From positions 1,311,501 through 1,375,500 of the forward strand of contig NZ_BLIN01000005.1 of the NCBI RefSeq assembly GCF_009811555.1: a DNA stretch of 64,000 nt, given 5' to 3'. How positions within the stretch are numbered: position 1 is the first letter of the stretch; every line of letters begins with the position of its first letter. The translations under genes were made by a program, and so were the position numbers. Origin of the DNA: Streptomyces caniferus. Its GTDB lineage: Bacteria; Actinomycetota; Actinomycetes; Streptomycetales; Streptomycetaceae. Below the pieces are notes generated by a model that was not told where the DNA came from, did not search any database, and saw nothing but the letters and a program-made list of their open reading frames with translations. This document shows, one piece after another, positions 25,203 through 35,438 of the stretch.

Positions 25203-27329
25203 ATGACCGGCGGGGCCGGAGCCGATCCGGTGGGCCGGGCGCTGCTGCGCGCGATGCGGGAGACCGGGGCGTCCGCGGGCGGTCTCTATCTGCTGGCGGA
25301 CGACGAGCCGGTCCTGCGGCTGACGGTCATGAGCGGCCTGCCGGCGCCGTTCCTGGAGCCGTGGAGCCGGGTGGCGCTCGCGGCGCCGGTCCCGGTAGCC
25401 GTCGCGACGCGCGCACAGCGCCTGGTGTGGGCGGGCGGCCGGCAGCAGCTGGCCCAGGACTTCCCCCGTATCGCGGTGGCCGTGCCCTATGACTTCTCGC
25501 TGGCGGCGGCTCCGGTCGGCGAGGGGGCCGGCACCCGGGGTGCGCTGCTGTTGCTGTGGCCCGCCGGCCATCCGCCACGGCTGTCGGCGGACGAACGCCG
25601 CGCGGTGGAGGCCTCGTCCGGACGCCTGGCCGGGCTCCTGGGCGACGGCCCCCGGCCCGCGGGCTCCGTACCCCCGTCCGACGGGCCGCGGGTGCTGCCC
25701 GCCCCGCCGGCCCGGACCGTGGGCCCGGACGAGGCGCAGGCGGCGGCCGACTACCTGGAGCGGCTGCCCGGCGGCTGCTGCGCCCTCGACCTGGACGGAC
25801 GCATCACCCTGGTCACGACCGGCGCGGCGGAGCTGCTCGGCGAGCCGGAGACCCGGCTGATCGGCTCGCGCCCCTGGGAGATCCTGCCGTGGCTGCGCGA
25901 CCCGGCGTTCGAGGACCGCTACCGCGCCGCGGTGATCAGCCGCCGCCCGATGCCGTTCACCGCCTGCCGGCCGCCGGACCGGTGGCTCACCTTCCGGCTG
26001 TTCCCGGACGGCAGGGGCCTGAGTGTGTGGATCAGCCCCTCGGACAAGGACTACGGCCCGGTGGAGCCCTACCCCGTGCCGACGGAGGTGGTGCCCGCAC
26101 GGGCCGGCCAGATCTACCACGTGCTGCACCTCGCGGCCGCCCTGACCGAGGCCGTGGGCGTCCAGGACATCGTCGACCTCGTCGCCGACCAGATCGTGCC
26201 GGCGTTCGGGGCCCAAGGCATGATCATGTACGCCGCGGAGGCGGGCCGGCTGCGGACCATCGGCCACCGCGGCTACCCCGCCGAGGCCGTCGCCACCTTC
26301 GAAGGTGTCGCCCTCGGCGCCGCCAACAGCCCCGCCGTCCATGCCCTCGCCACCGGGGAGCCCAGCTTCTTCACCAGCCCCGCGGAGATGGAACGCGACT
26401 ACCCGGGGCTGCCGCAGCTGACCGGCAAGGCGGCGCGCGCCGTGCTGCCGCTGATCGTGTCCGGCCGCCCGGTCGGCTGCTGCATCCTCTCCTACACCCA
26501 GCCCCGCACCTTCAGCCAGGAGGAACGCCAGGTCCTCACCTCGCTGGCGGGACTGATCGCCCAGGCCCTCGACCGCGCCCGCCTCTTCGACACCAAGCAG
26601 CAACTGGCACACGATCTGCAGGCCGCCCTGCTGCCGCACGGCCTGCCCCCGGTGCCGGGGTTCGCCGTCGCCGCCCGATACCTGCCGTCGACCCGCGGTA
26701 TGGACATCGGCGGCGACTTCTACGATCTGATCCGCCTCGGGGAGGACAGCATCGCCGCCGTCATCGGCGATGTGCAGGGCCACAACGCGGCCGCCGCCGC
26801 CTTCATGGGCCAGGCCCGCACCGCCGTACGCGCCTACGCCACCGCGGGCGCCTCCCCCGCCGAGGTGCTGGCACGGACGAACCGGCTGCTCAGCGACCTG
26901 GACCCGGACCTGTTCACCAGCTGCCTGTACGTCCACATCGACCTGCGGACGCGGCGGGCGTGCCTGGCCGGCGCCGGCCATCCACCGCCCCTGCTCCGCC
27001 ACCCCGACCGGCACACCACGGTGCTGCACGTCCCGCCGGGGCTGCTCCTGGGCGTCGAGCCCGAGGCCCGGTACACCGCCACGGAGATCACCCTGCCGCC
27101 GAAATCCGTCCTGGCCCTCTACACCGACGGCCTGGTCGAGACGCCGGGGGTCGATCCGGAGCGCTCCGTGAACGACCTCGCCCGGCGTCTCAACGACGCG
27201 CCGCCGGTGGGGCCGGAGCGCCTCGCCGACGCCCTTCTGGAGTACCGGCAGGACGAGGCGGACCGGCAGGACGATGTGGCGCTCATGCTGCTCGCCGCCT
27301 TGCCGGTCGGGCCGATGACACCGACCTGA
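25203..27329 (+). CDS. PP2C-type (SpoIIE) phosphatase with GAF and PAS sensor domains
   Basis: A 708-residue cytoplasmic signalling protein expected to dephosphorylate a STAS anti-anti-sigma factor. In order: a GAF-like region (residues 1-145), a PAS domain (about 180-290, with GCCALDLDGRITLVTTGAAELLG partly cited), a second GAF domain (about 310-470) and a SpoIIE catalytic domain (about 480-700). Metal-binding residues are visible in GGDFYDLI, VIGDVQGHN and GLVETPG..QDDVALML. There is no membrane segment. It starts about 270 bp from the divergent gvpO gene. No anti-sigma kinase is adjacent. The STAS protein at 40294 is one possible target, but this is speculation. Confidence 0.92.
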   Translation: MTGGAGADPVGRALLRAMRETGASAGGLYLLADDEPVLRLTVMSGLPAPFLEPWSRVALAAPVPVAVATRAQRLVWAGGRQQLAQDFPRIAVAVPYDFSLAAAPVGEGAGTRGALLLLWPAGHPPRLSADERRAVEASSGRLAGLLGDGPRPAGSVPPSDGPRVLPAPPARTVGPDEAQAAADYLERLPGGCCALDLDGRITLVTTGAAELLGEPETRLIGSRPWEILPWLRDPAFEDRYRAAVISRRPMPFTACRPPDRWLTFRLFPDGRGLSVWISPSDKDYGPVEPYPVPTEVVPARAGQIYHVLHLAAALTEAVGVQDIVDLVADQIVPAFGAQGMIMYAAEAGRLRTIGHRGYPAEAVATFEGVALGAANSPAVHALATGEPSFFTSPAEMERDYPGLPQLTGKAARAVLPLIVSGRPVGCCILSYTQPRTFSQEERQVLTSLAGLIAQALDRARLFDTKQQLAHDLQAALLPHGLPPVPGFAVAARYLPSTRGMDIGGDFYDLIRLGEDSIAAVIGDVQGHNAAAAAFMGQARTAVRAYATAGASPAEVLARTNRLLSDLDPDLFTSCLYVHIDLRTRRACLAGAGHPPPLLRHPDRHTTVLHVPPGLLLGVEPEARYTATEITLPPKSVLALYTDGLVETPGVDPERSVNDLARRLNDAPPVGPERLADALLEYRQDEADRQDDVALMLLAALPVGPMTPT

Positions 27330-27367
27330 GGCCCGTACTCGCGGCTCGCCTCCCGAAGCCCCATGAC

Positions 27368-27419
27368 GTCACCTCACTTCTCCCTGAAGAAGAGGGAGTT
27401 GAGCGTCGGAGAAGGTGAC
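27368..27419. terminator. Nested inverted repeat between convergent genes
   Basis: An outer pair GTCACCT (27368-27374) / AGGTGAC (27413-27419) encloses a small hairpin, CTCCCT-7 nt-AGGGAG (27380-27398). It lies between the PP2C gene (plus) and the convergent FAD desaturase gene (minus). It could be a bidirectional terminator. Neither arm is followed by a T run, as is usual in this genus. Confidence 0.45.
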
Positions 27420-27458
27420 CTGTGGAGCAGGCTGCGGCACGTCCCGGGGCGCCCCCGG

Positions 27459-29093
27459 TCACGCGCGCTCCGCCGGGCCCCGCCCGGGGGTGCCGCGGCG
27501 GCTCAGGGCGCGCTGTGCCCGGCTCAGGACGCGACTGGGCGAGCAGGTGCACAGCGCCGCGCGGGCGGCGTTGGCGCCGGGGGCGCCGTGCACCCCGCCG
27601 CCCGGGTGCGCCCCCGCCGAGGCCAGGAAGAGGCCCGCGACAGGGGTCTCCGGGCGGCCCAGGCCCGGCAGCGGACGGAGCACCAGCTGCTGGTGGAGGG
27701 CGGCCGTACCGCCGTTGATGGCGCCGCCGTGCAGGTTGGCGTCCAGGTCCTCCAGCGTGGGCGGGGCGAGGATCCGGCGCGCCCTGATCCGCGCGCGAAA
27801 GCCCGGGGCGAAGCGCTCGACCTGCGCCTCCAGCCGGTCCGCCATCACTTCTTGCTCCCCCGGGTTCCAGGCCCCGGTGAGGCCCTCCTCCCCCGCGTCC
27901 CCGCGGACCCGGTGGGGTACGTGGGTATAGCCCCAGGCCGACTCGGTGCCGGCCGGGGAGCGGGTGGCGTCCGCGGTGGTCATCTGGCCGAAGAGGGCGA
28001 AGGGCCGGTCGGGCACCTGTCCCATGGCGATCTGGGCGGCGAACCGGGTGAGGTCGTCCCGGCCGTCGGCCAGGTGCACGGTGCCCGCGGTGGCGGCGGC
28101 CCCGGCGGTCCACGGCACCGGGCCGCCGAGCGCCCAGTCCACTTTGAAGGTCGCGAAGTCCCATTGGAAGCGCCGCAGATCCGCCAGGACCCGCCCGGGG
28201 ACGTACCGGGAGTCGACCAGCCGGCCGTACAGCGTGGGCACGGAGACGTCCGCCAGCACGGCGCGGCGGGCCGGCACGATCTCGCCGATCGCGGTGCGCA
28301 CCGCCACCGCCCGCCCGGAGCGTACGACGACCTCCTCGACGCGCTCCCCGCAGCGCAGCACCCCGCCGCCGCGCTGCAGACGCCGCACCAGGGCCGCGGT
28401 GAGCGACTGGGCGCCGCCCGCCGGTACGGGAAAGCCGTAGGTCTGCCCGAGCATCGACATCAGCCACCCGAAGCCGCCACTGCCCGCCGCCTCGGGGGCA
28501 AGGTCCGCATGCAGCGCGTTGCCCGCCAGCAGCAGCGGGCCCGCCGCACCGGAGAACTCCTCATCGCCCAGGCGCCGTACGGGCAGCAGCATGGTCCGCG
28601 CCAGCCGCAGCCCGCCCGCGCCGCGTACCCGCGCGGCGAGCCGGGCCGTGGCGCGCACCGGCGGGAACGGTGTGAACAGGGCGTCGAGCAGGTCGGGACC
28701 GACCCGGTCCCAGACGGCGCACAGCCGCTGCCAGGCCGCGCCGTCGCCCGCACCGAAGGCCTCCAGCCCTGCCGCCGTGGCGTCGGTGCCGCGCTCCAGC
28801 AGCGCACAGCGGCCGTCGGCCAGCGGATGCGCCAGCACCCGTGGCGCATGGCTCCAGACGAGCCCCTGTTCGTGGAGGGCGAGGGCGGCGAGGACCGGGG
28901 AGGCGGCGGCCAACGGATAGAAGGAGCTGCACAGGTCGCTGACGTAGTCGGGGTGCACCCCGCGGTCGCTGCGGACCGCCCCGCCCGGCTCCTCCTGCTC
29001 CTCCAGCACCTCCACCGTCCACCCGGCGTCGGCCAGCAGGTTCGCCGCGACGAGTCCGTTGGGTCCGGCGCCGATCACCACCGCGTCCGGCAT
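27459..29093 (-). CDS. FAD-dependent desaturase/oxidoreductase, phytoene desaturase-like (CrtI family)
   Basis: A 544-residue flavoprotein of the phytoene-desaturase superfamily. The dinucleotide fold GAGPNGLVAANLLADAG (residues 8-24) and EEQEEPGGAVRS are at the N-terminus. The C-terminal FAD signature is near GLFLASAGAHPGGGVHGAPGANAARA (partly cited, about residue 490). The last 30 residues are Arg-rich. CrtI-type enzymes insert double bases into polyisoprenoid chains, but many actinobacterial relatives act on other substrates, so the chemistry is open. A polyprenyl synthase fusion and an SRPBCC gene follow, suggesting an isoprenoid pathway. CAGGAGA precedes the ATG by 5 nt. Confidence 0.88.
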   Translation of the reverse strand: MPDAVVIGAGPNGLVAANLLADAGWTVEVLEEQEEPGGAVRSDRGVHPDYVSDLCSSFYPLAAASPVLAALALHEQGLVWSHAPRVLAHPLADGRCALLERGTDATAAGLEAFGAGDGAAWQRLCAVWDRVGPDLLDALFTPFPPVRATARLAARVRGAGGLRLARTMLLPVRRLGDEEFSGAAGPLLLAGNALHADLAPEAAGSGGFGWLMSMLGQTYGFPVPAGGAQSLTAALVRRLQRGGGVLRCGERVEEVVVRSGRAVAVRTAIGEIVPARRAVLADVSVPTLYGRLVDSRYVPGRVLADLRRFQWDFATFKVDWALGGPVPWTAGAAATAGTVHLADGRDDLTRFAAQIAMGQVPDRPFALFGQMTTADATRSPAGTESAWGYTHVPHRVRGDAGEEGLTGAWNPGEQEVMADRLEAQVERFAPGFRARIRARRILAPPTLEDLDANLHGGAINGGTAALHQQLVLRPLPGLGRPETPVAGLFLASAGAHPGGGVHGAPGANAARAALCTCSPSRVLSRAQRALSRRGTPGRGPAERA

Positions 29094-29161
29094 CGCTGTC
29101 TCCTGTTCACCCGGCCGTGTATGCCCCGGCGGTGGCCGGTGACCCCCGCACGGGGCGGCGG

Positions 29162-29635
29162 TCAGGAGCCCGTCCGTGCGCCGTGCGGCGCCTGTTCGGC
29201 GACCTCGGCCAGCCTGCTGAGCATGCTGCGGTGACGCAGCTGCAGCAGGGCTTCCAGACCCGCGTTGTGCAGTCGTCCGCCGGGTCCGCGCAGCGGATGC
29301 TCATCGACCACGACCAGGGAGTCCGGCCCCCAGCGGCGCACCTCGATGGCCACCCGGGCGGTGCCCAGCCGGCCGCTGTCCACCTCGAGTTCGAGGGCGC
29401 GCGGCGGGTCGCTGTGGCGTACGACGGTGTGGCCGGAGAAGTCCCAGGGTCCCAGCCGCACGGTGTACTCGATCATGGAGCCGACCTCGGGCCAGTTGCC
29501 GGCCGCGGGCCGCGAGTGGGCGGTGCCGACCACCCAGTCCTGGTACCGGAAGCCGTCGGCGAGTACCGCCCACAGCTCCTCGGGAGTGCACTCGATCAGC
29601 CGGTGCCGTACCGCCACGGGCCTCCACCGCCTCAC
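29162..29635 (-). CDS. SRPBCC family protein (polyketide cyclase/dehydrase-like)
   Basis: A 157-residue START-like domain protein. It begins AVRHRLIECTPEELWAVLADGFRYQDWV (partly cited), has GSMIEYTVRLGPWDFSGHTVVRHSDPPRALELEV and a C-terminal helix with LHNAGLEALLQLRHRSML. Such domains bind hydrophobic molecules and some act as aromatase/cyclases. It lies 68 bp upstream of the CrtI-like gene on the same strand, so the two probably form an operon. The GTG at 29635 (GAGG 4 nt upstream) was chosen; GTG 29617 is the alternative. It is divergent from the polyprenyl synthase fusion. Confidence 0.8.
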   Translation of the reverse strand: MRRWRPVAVRHRLIECTPEELWAVLADGFRYQDWVVGTAHSRPAAGNWPEVGSMIEYTVRLGPWDFSGHTVVRHSDPPRALELEVDSGRLGTARVAIEVRRWGPDSLVVVDEHPLRGPGGRLHNAGLEALLQLRHRSMLSRLAEVAEQAPHGARTGS

Positions 29636-29771
29636 CGCACCTCGGTTGCCGGCTTCCTCACCCAGCGTAGGGCGCGCTCCCCTGCCCGGCCTCCCGAGGC
29701 CGGGCGCGGGCCGCACTCCCCCGGGTGCCCGGCTTCCGTTTCCTTCGGTGGGCCGGCTCGTTGAGGCAGCC

Positions 29772-32105
29772 GTGGCAGCTGCGGAGAGTGGGAACGGCCG
29801 GGCCGGAGGCGGTGCCACGGAGCCCGGTACCCGAGCGGGGCGGTGGCGGCTGGGCTGCCGGCTGGTGACGGAGGCCGGGGACGAGTACGTCGTCACGGCG
29901 TCCCTGGTGCGCCGGTGCCTCGCGGCGGTGGACGGGCCGCCGCGGTGGGGACACGGACTGGTCTGGTCGTTCATCGATGTGGGACGGCGCCTGCATCGCG
30001 CGCAGTCGTGGGTGGACCGCGGCGCGGTCTCCGCCCTGCGAGCCGCGGCGGCCGGTGCCACGGGGATGGACGCCCGGGTGCGGGCGGCGCTGCTGGAGGC
30101 GTTGGCCGGCGGGTTGCCGGTGGCTCCGGACCGCCTTTTCGCGGAGCCGGTGCGGGTCGGCGCAGGACAGGACGGCGCAGGACAAGGCGGCACCGAACGG
30201 GTCGACAGCGGCCGGGGCGGAGGCGGCCGGGGCGAGGCCGACCTCGTGTTCGGCGAAGTGGGGGCGTGGCGCGCGGAGAACGGGGGCGGATACCGGCTCA
30301 CGCTGCGCGGCGAACAGGCGGGGTGCGACCTGGGCTTCGCGCCCGGCCCGGCCCCCGGCGCCGAGGGGCCGGACGACGGCGGCGGGGGCGGGCCGCGCTG
30401 CGCCGTCGGCGGCCGGATCACGGTCCCGGGCGGGCGGGCGGCGGTCGTCGTCTCGGGCGAGGGCTGGTACGAGTCCGGTACGGACGACGGGCTGCTGGCC
30501 GAAGCCCCGGGCGGGGGCCGGGACATCGGCCGCCGGCTCCTCACGGTGTTCCTCGACGACGGCTGGCGGGTGGACGCCGGCGGCGTGGAGCACGTGGAGA
30601 TGGCCGCGCGCACGGTGACCGGCCACCGGACCACGCTGACGGCCCACGGCCCCGACGGGCGGGCGGTGGCGGCCCGGGACGTCCGGCTCCGCCCGCACCG
30701 CCCCTGGACATCGCTCTCCACCCTGAACCGCTACCCCACGTCCTGGGAGGTCGCCTCCGACCACCTCCGTCTGCGGCTCTACGTCACCGCGCACTTCCCC
30801 GGCCAGGAAGTGCGCACGATGCTCACCGGCCACGGCTTCCTGTGCGCGGCGGCGCGGGTGAGCGGCACCCGGGACGGGCGGCCGGTGACGGGCTGGGCGG
30901 TCGTCACGGCGGTGCCCGCGCAGCGGATCGGGGACCTGGAGGAGTACCTGGGCCGGCTGCAGGAGGTGACCCGGCGCGAGGTCCGCCGGCTCTACCCCGA
31001 CCGGCCGTCCGCCGCCCTGACGACGTCGCTGCTCGGCGGGACCGGCGCCTCGCTGGACGGCTTCGCGGACACGGCCGTGCACGAGACCCTGGTCCGTCCG
31101 GTGCGGCATCTGGCCGACCCGGGCGGCCGGGGGTGGCGGGCCTATGTCTGCTGTGCCGCCATCGAGTTGCTGGGCGTGCGGGCCGACCCGTACGCGCCGC
31201 TGCTGGCGGCGGTCGAGGTGATCCACAGCGCCAACCTGGCCATCGACGACATCCAGGACGGCGCGCTGCACCGCCGCGGCGTACCGGCCGTGCACCGGGT
31301 CTTCGGGGTGCCGGCCACCATGAACGCCGCCACGGCCGCCTACTTCGCCCTGGACCGCGTCATCGACGAGGTGCTGCCCGACGACGACCGGCTGCGGCTC
31401 GCCGTCTGCCGGACGTATCTGCGCATGCTCCGGGCGGCGCACGGCGGCCAGGCCCTGGATCTGGCCGGCCATACGGAGGAGATGGACGCGGCGGTGGCCT
31501 CCGGCGATGCGCGGCCGCTGCTGCGGCGGCTGCGGGCGACCCACCGCTTCAAGACCGGCGTCCCGGCCCGCGCCTTCGCGGAGCTCGGCGCCCTCGCCGC
31601 GGGAGCCGTCGGCGCCCGACCCGCCGCCATCGGGGCGTACTTCGAGGCGGTGGGCACCGCGTACCAGATCTCCGACGATGTGCTGGACGTCCTGGGCGCC
31701 GCCGCCCCGCACTCCGGCGGCCGGCGCAAGCACAGCGGCGAGGACCTGCGCTCCGGGAGGGTGACCATGCCGCTCGCGCACTGCGTCGGCCGGCTCCCCG
31801 CCGACCGGATGAGCCAGGTGTGGAAGGCCGTGCGCGACGGCGGGGCCCCGGCGGACACCGTCCACCGGGCGGCCGCCGACATCGCCCGCTCCGGCGCCGT
31901 CCAGGCCTGCCGGCAGGAGGCCCGCACCCTGGTCGACGACGCCTGGCGGCGACTGGCCCCGCTGGTGCCGGACTCGCCGGCCAAGATCATGGTCCGCTCA
32001 TTGGGGCGGTACGCGGCCCTGCGCGAGGCGGAGGTGCCCGCGTACCGCGCCGACGGCCAGGACGCGACGGGCCGGGCATCCGAAGAGGGCTTCGGGCACG
32101 GGTGA
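29772..32105 (+). CDS. Fusion of CrtC/AttH lipocalin-like domain to all-trans polyprenyl synthase
   Basis: A 777-residue two-part enzyme. Residues about 30-370 resemble the CrtC/AttH double lipocalin fold (carotenoid 1,2-hydratase relatives): VVSGEGWYESGTDD sits where hydratases have a WxDHEW-type motif, and TVFLDDGW and WTSLSTLNRYPTSWEV match the second barrel. Residues about 430-760 are a trans-isoprenyl diphosphate synthase with DDIQD (492-496) and DDVLD (635-639), both Asp-rich motifs intact. The synthase half should make a polyprenyl diphosphate; the first half may hydrate, bind or isomerise it, although the usual His is absent. GTG 29772 follows GAGG by 5 nt. It is divergent from the SRPBCC and CrtI-like genes. 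Confidence 0.82.
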   Translation: MAAAESGNGRAGGGATEPGTRAGRWRLGCRLVTEAGDEYVVTASLVRRCLAAVDGPPRWGHGLVWSFIDVGRRLHRAQSWVDRGAVSALRAAAAGATGMDARVRAALLEALAGGLPVAPDRLFAEPVRVGAGQDGAGQGGTERVDSGRGGGGRGEADLVFGEVGAWRAENGGGYRLTLRGEQAGCDLGFAPGPAPGAEGPDDGGGGGPRCAVGGRITVPGGRAAVVVSGEGWYESGTDDGLLAEAPGGGRDIGRRLLTVFLDDGWRVDAGGVEHVEMAARTVTGHRTTLTAHGPDGRAVAARDVRLRPHRPWTSLSTLNRYPTSWEVASDHLRLRLYVTAHFPGQEVRTMLTGHGFLCAAARVSGTRDGRPVTGWAVVTAVPAQRIGDLEEYLGRLQEVTRREVRRLYPDRPSAALTTSLLGGTGASLDGFADTAVHETLVRPVRHLADPGGRGWRAYVCCAAIELLGVRADPYAPLLAAVEVIHSANLAIDDIQDGALHRRGVPAVHRVFGVPATMNAATAAYFALDRVIDEVLPDDDRLRLAVCRTYLRMLRAAHGGQALDLAGHTEEMDAAVASGDARPLLRRLRATHRFKTGVPARAFAELGALAAGAVGARPAAIGAYFEAVGTAYQISDDVLDVLGAAAPHSGGRRKHSGEDLRSGRVTMPLAHCVGRLPADRMSQVWKAVRDGGAPADTVHRAAADIARSGAVQACRQEARTLVDDAWRRLAPLVPDSPAKIMVRSLGRYAALREAEVPAYRADGQDATGRASEEGFGHG

Positions 32106-32155
32106 GCCCCCGCTCCGGGACCAGCGGTGGCCCTCATCGCCGCCGGAGAGGGGGC
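32106..32155. terminator. Bidirectional terminator hairpin
   Basis: GCCCCCGCTCCGG (32106-32118) pairs with CCGGAGAGGGGGC (32143-32155), 13 bp with one mismatch and a 24-nt loop. It fills the whole gap between the convergent polyprenyl synthase (plus) and PP2C (minus) genes. Confidence 0.55.
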
Positions 32156-32156
32156 G

Positions 32157-33296
32157 TCACGCCAGGTGCCGGCGCGGGGGCGCCGTCCGGGCGGGGGTGG
32201 CGGACGGAGGCACAGGGCGCCGGGTGACGGCCAGGATGGCCATGTCGTCCTGGTGATGGTCCCCGGTCCAGCGGCCGACGTCCTTGGTCAGGGCGTCCAC
32301 CAGTGCCTCCGGTTCGGTGAACCGTCTGCCCATGCGGCGCGAGAAGACCGGATCGTAGAACGTGCCCTGGGTGTCCCTGGCCTCGGTGACACCGTCGGTG
32401 ACCAGCAGCAACGAGGCGCCCGGCGGCAGCCGCACCACATCGACGGGCGCGGAGCCGGCCGAGGAAGCGTCTCCCAGGGCCATGCCCAGGGGCAGCTGCG
32501 GGAGGGTCGGGTCGAGCCGTACGAGCTGCCCGCCGTGCACGAGATACGGCGGCGGATGCCCTCGGTTGACCAGGCTCAGCGCCCCGCCGTCGGCGGACAC
32601 CTGGGCCAGCACGGCGGTGGTGAAGCCCTCCGTGGAGGTCACCGGGCCGCCCCTGGCCGCCGCCCTTGCCATGGCCTCGTCCAGCCGCTGGACCAGGGCG
32701 GCCAGGGTGGGGGCGTACTCGGCCTCCTGGCGGAAGGCCCCGATCGCGACGGACACGGCGGCGACGGCCTCCATGCCCTTGCCCCGCACATCCCCGATGA
32801 TCATTCGCACCCCGTACGGCGTCTCCTGCACCGCGTACAGGTCCCCGCCGATCCGCGCCTCGGCCTGCGCCGTGGTGTACCCGGCGGCCACCGCCAGCGG
32901 CCCGACCTCGCGGGGCGGATCGGGGAGCACCGCCCGCTGGACCGCCTCCGCGACATCCCTGGCCAGGGCGAGATCCCGCCCCTGGCGCAGCAGGAGCCGG
33001 TTGACCGCGAGCGCCAGCACGCCGATCAGGCCGACCACGGCCAGGTCGACGTACCGTGCCGTCGCCGGACGTCCGCGTTCGAGGTCCAGTCCCACCGAGA
33101 TCACACAGGCGGCACACACGACGACGAGCGCGGAGCGGAAGGAGAGCATGGCGCCCGCGACCAGCGGTGCGGCGGCCAGCAGCGGGAGTCCCATGTACGG
33201 CTGGGGCGCGAAGAGGTTCAGCAGGACGCCGACCACGAGGGCGAGTGCCGCGAGCATCCACGACACCCTCACCGGCGTGGGCTGCAAGCTCTTCAC
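32157..33296 (-). CDS. Membrane-anchored PP2C (SpoIIE-type) phosphatase
   Basis: A 379-residue phosphatase. Three or four hydrophobic segments fill residues 10-105. A SpoIIE/RsbU catalytic domain follows (about 120-360) with GGDLYAVQE, IIGDVRGKGMEA, VNRGHPPPYL and HHQDDMAIL giving metal and substrate contacts. It should dephosphorylate a STAS regulator at the membrane. There is no GAF or PAS sensor, so the membrane part may be the sensor. The GTG at 33296 has GGAGAGG about 5 nt upstream. The C-terminal 20 residues are Pro/Arg-rich. It is divergent from gltD. Confidence 0.9.
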   Translation of the reverse strand: MKSLQPTPVRVSWMLAALALVVGVLLNLFAPQPYMGLPLLAAAPLVAGAMLSFRSALVVVCAACVISVGLDLERGRPATARYVDLAVVGLIGVLALAVNRLLLRQGRDLALARDVAEAVQRAVLPDPPREVGPLAVAAGYTTAQAEARIGGDLYAVQETPYGVRMIIGDVRGKGMEAVAAVSVAIGAFRQEAEYAPTLAALVQRLDEAMARAAARGGPVTSTEGFTTAVLAQVSADGGALSLVNRGHPPPYLVHGGQLVRLDPTLPQLPLGMALGDASSAGSAPVDVVRLPPGASLLLVTDGVTEARDTQGTFYDPVFSRRMGRRFTEPEALVDALTKDVGRWTGDHHQDDMAILAVTRRPVPPSATPARTAPPRRHLA

Positions 33297-33523
33297 CGTG
33301 CCTCTCCTGCTGCCGGGGCGGACCCGATGGATTCACATATACGCCTTGTGGGCCGGATGCGCCCGCCGCTCCGCCGGGCCACCGACGCTCCTGCCCGCCC
33401 GGCCCCGGCGGAGCGGCGAGGCCCTGCGCGAGCGCCGGCATCGACCGATGAAAGCGGGACAAAGCAGGCGTAGGCTGACCAGGACCGCCATATCACACCG
33501 TGAGTGAGCGATGGAGGCGGTGT

Positions 33524-35032
<1,509 letters not shown>

Positions 35033-35438
35033 CGCCGCGCGCGGCCGCTGCCATCTCGTTCGTCCGCCGGGGTTGACGAGACCTACCGGCGTGCGGATCG
35101 ATGGTATTACCGGCGCCGGACCAGGGAAGCAGCGAAGGCACCACGCCACACAGAGCACAGCGACACCAACCGGCAACAGTGCCACCAGCACCCCCCTCGC
35201 CCGATACTTGATCCACCGATTCCCGGCACCGCGGAGGCCCGAAGCGAACATGACCGACGGGCCGTCAGGAGGGTGCGACGTCCACCGGCCACCGTCCCGC
35301 GGATCCGCCCGCCTCCGTCACCCCTCGGACCTGTCGGAAATCACCGGAGCATGTCAAGATCAGCAGAGTTCGACACCCCACCTGACCTGGAAGAACGCCA
35401 CTCAGAGGCTGCACAGCTCAACCCACCGGGAGGTATCC
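35033..35438. other. 406-bp spacer upstream of dhaK
   Basis: Holds the likely promoter of the dha operon. A TTGACG hexamer (35073-35078) is a possible -35, but no convincing -10 lies 17-18 bp downstream. A minus-strand frame from an ATG at 35251 starts MFASGLRGAGNRWIKYRARG and then a hydrophobic segment (about 20 residues), but it has no ribosome-binding site and runs on antisense to gltD. I do not call it a gene. Confidence 0.4.

Noticed and set aside
29658..31865. 735-residue minus-strand frame opposite the prenyl-synthase fusion
   Set aside because: No recognisable domain, Gly/Arg/His-rich shadow composition, and it is exactly antisense to a well-supported gene.
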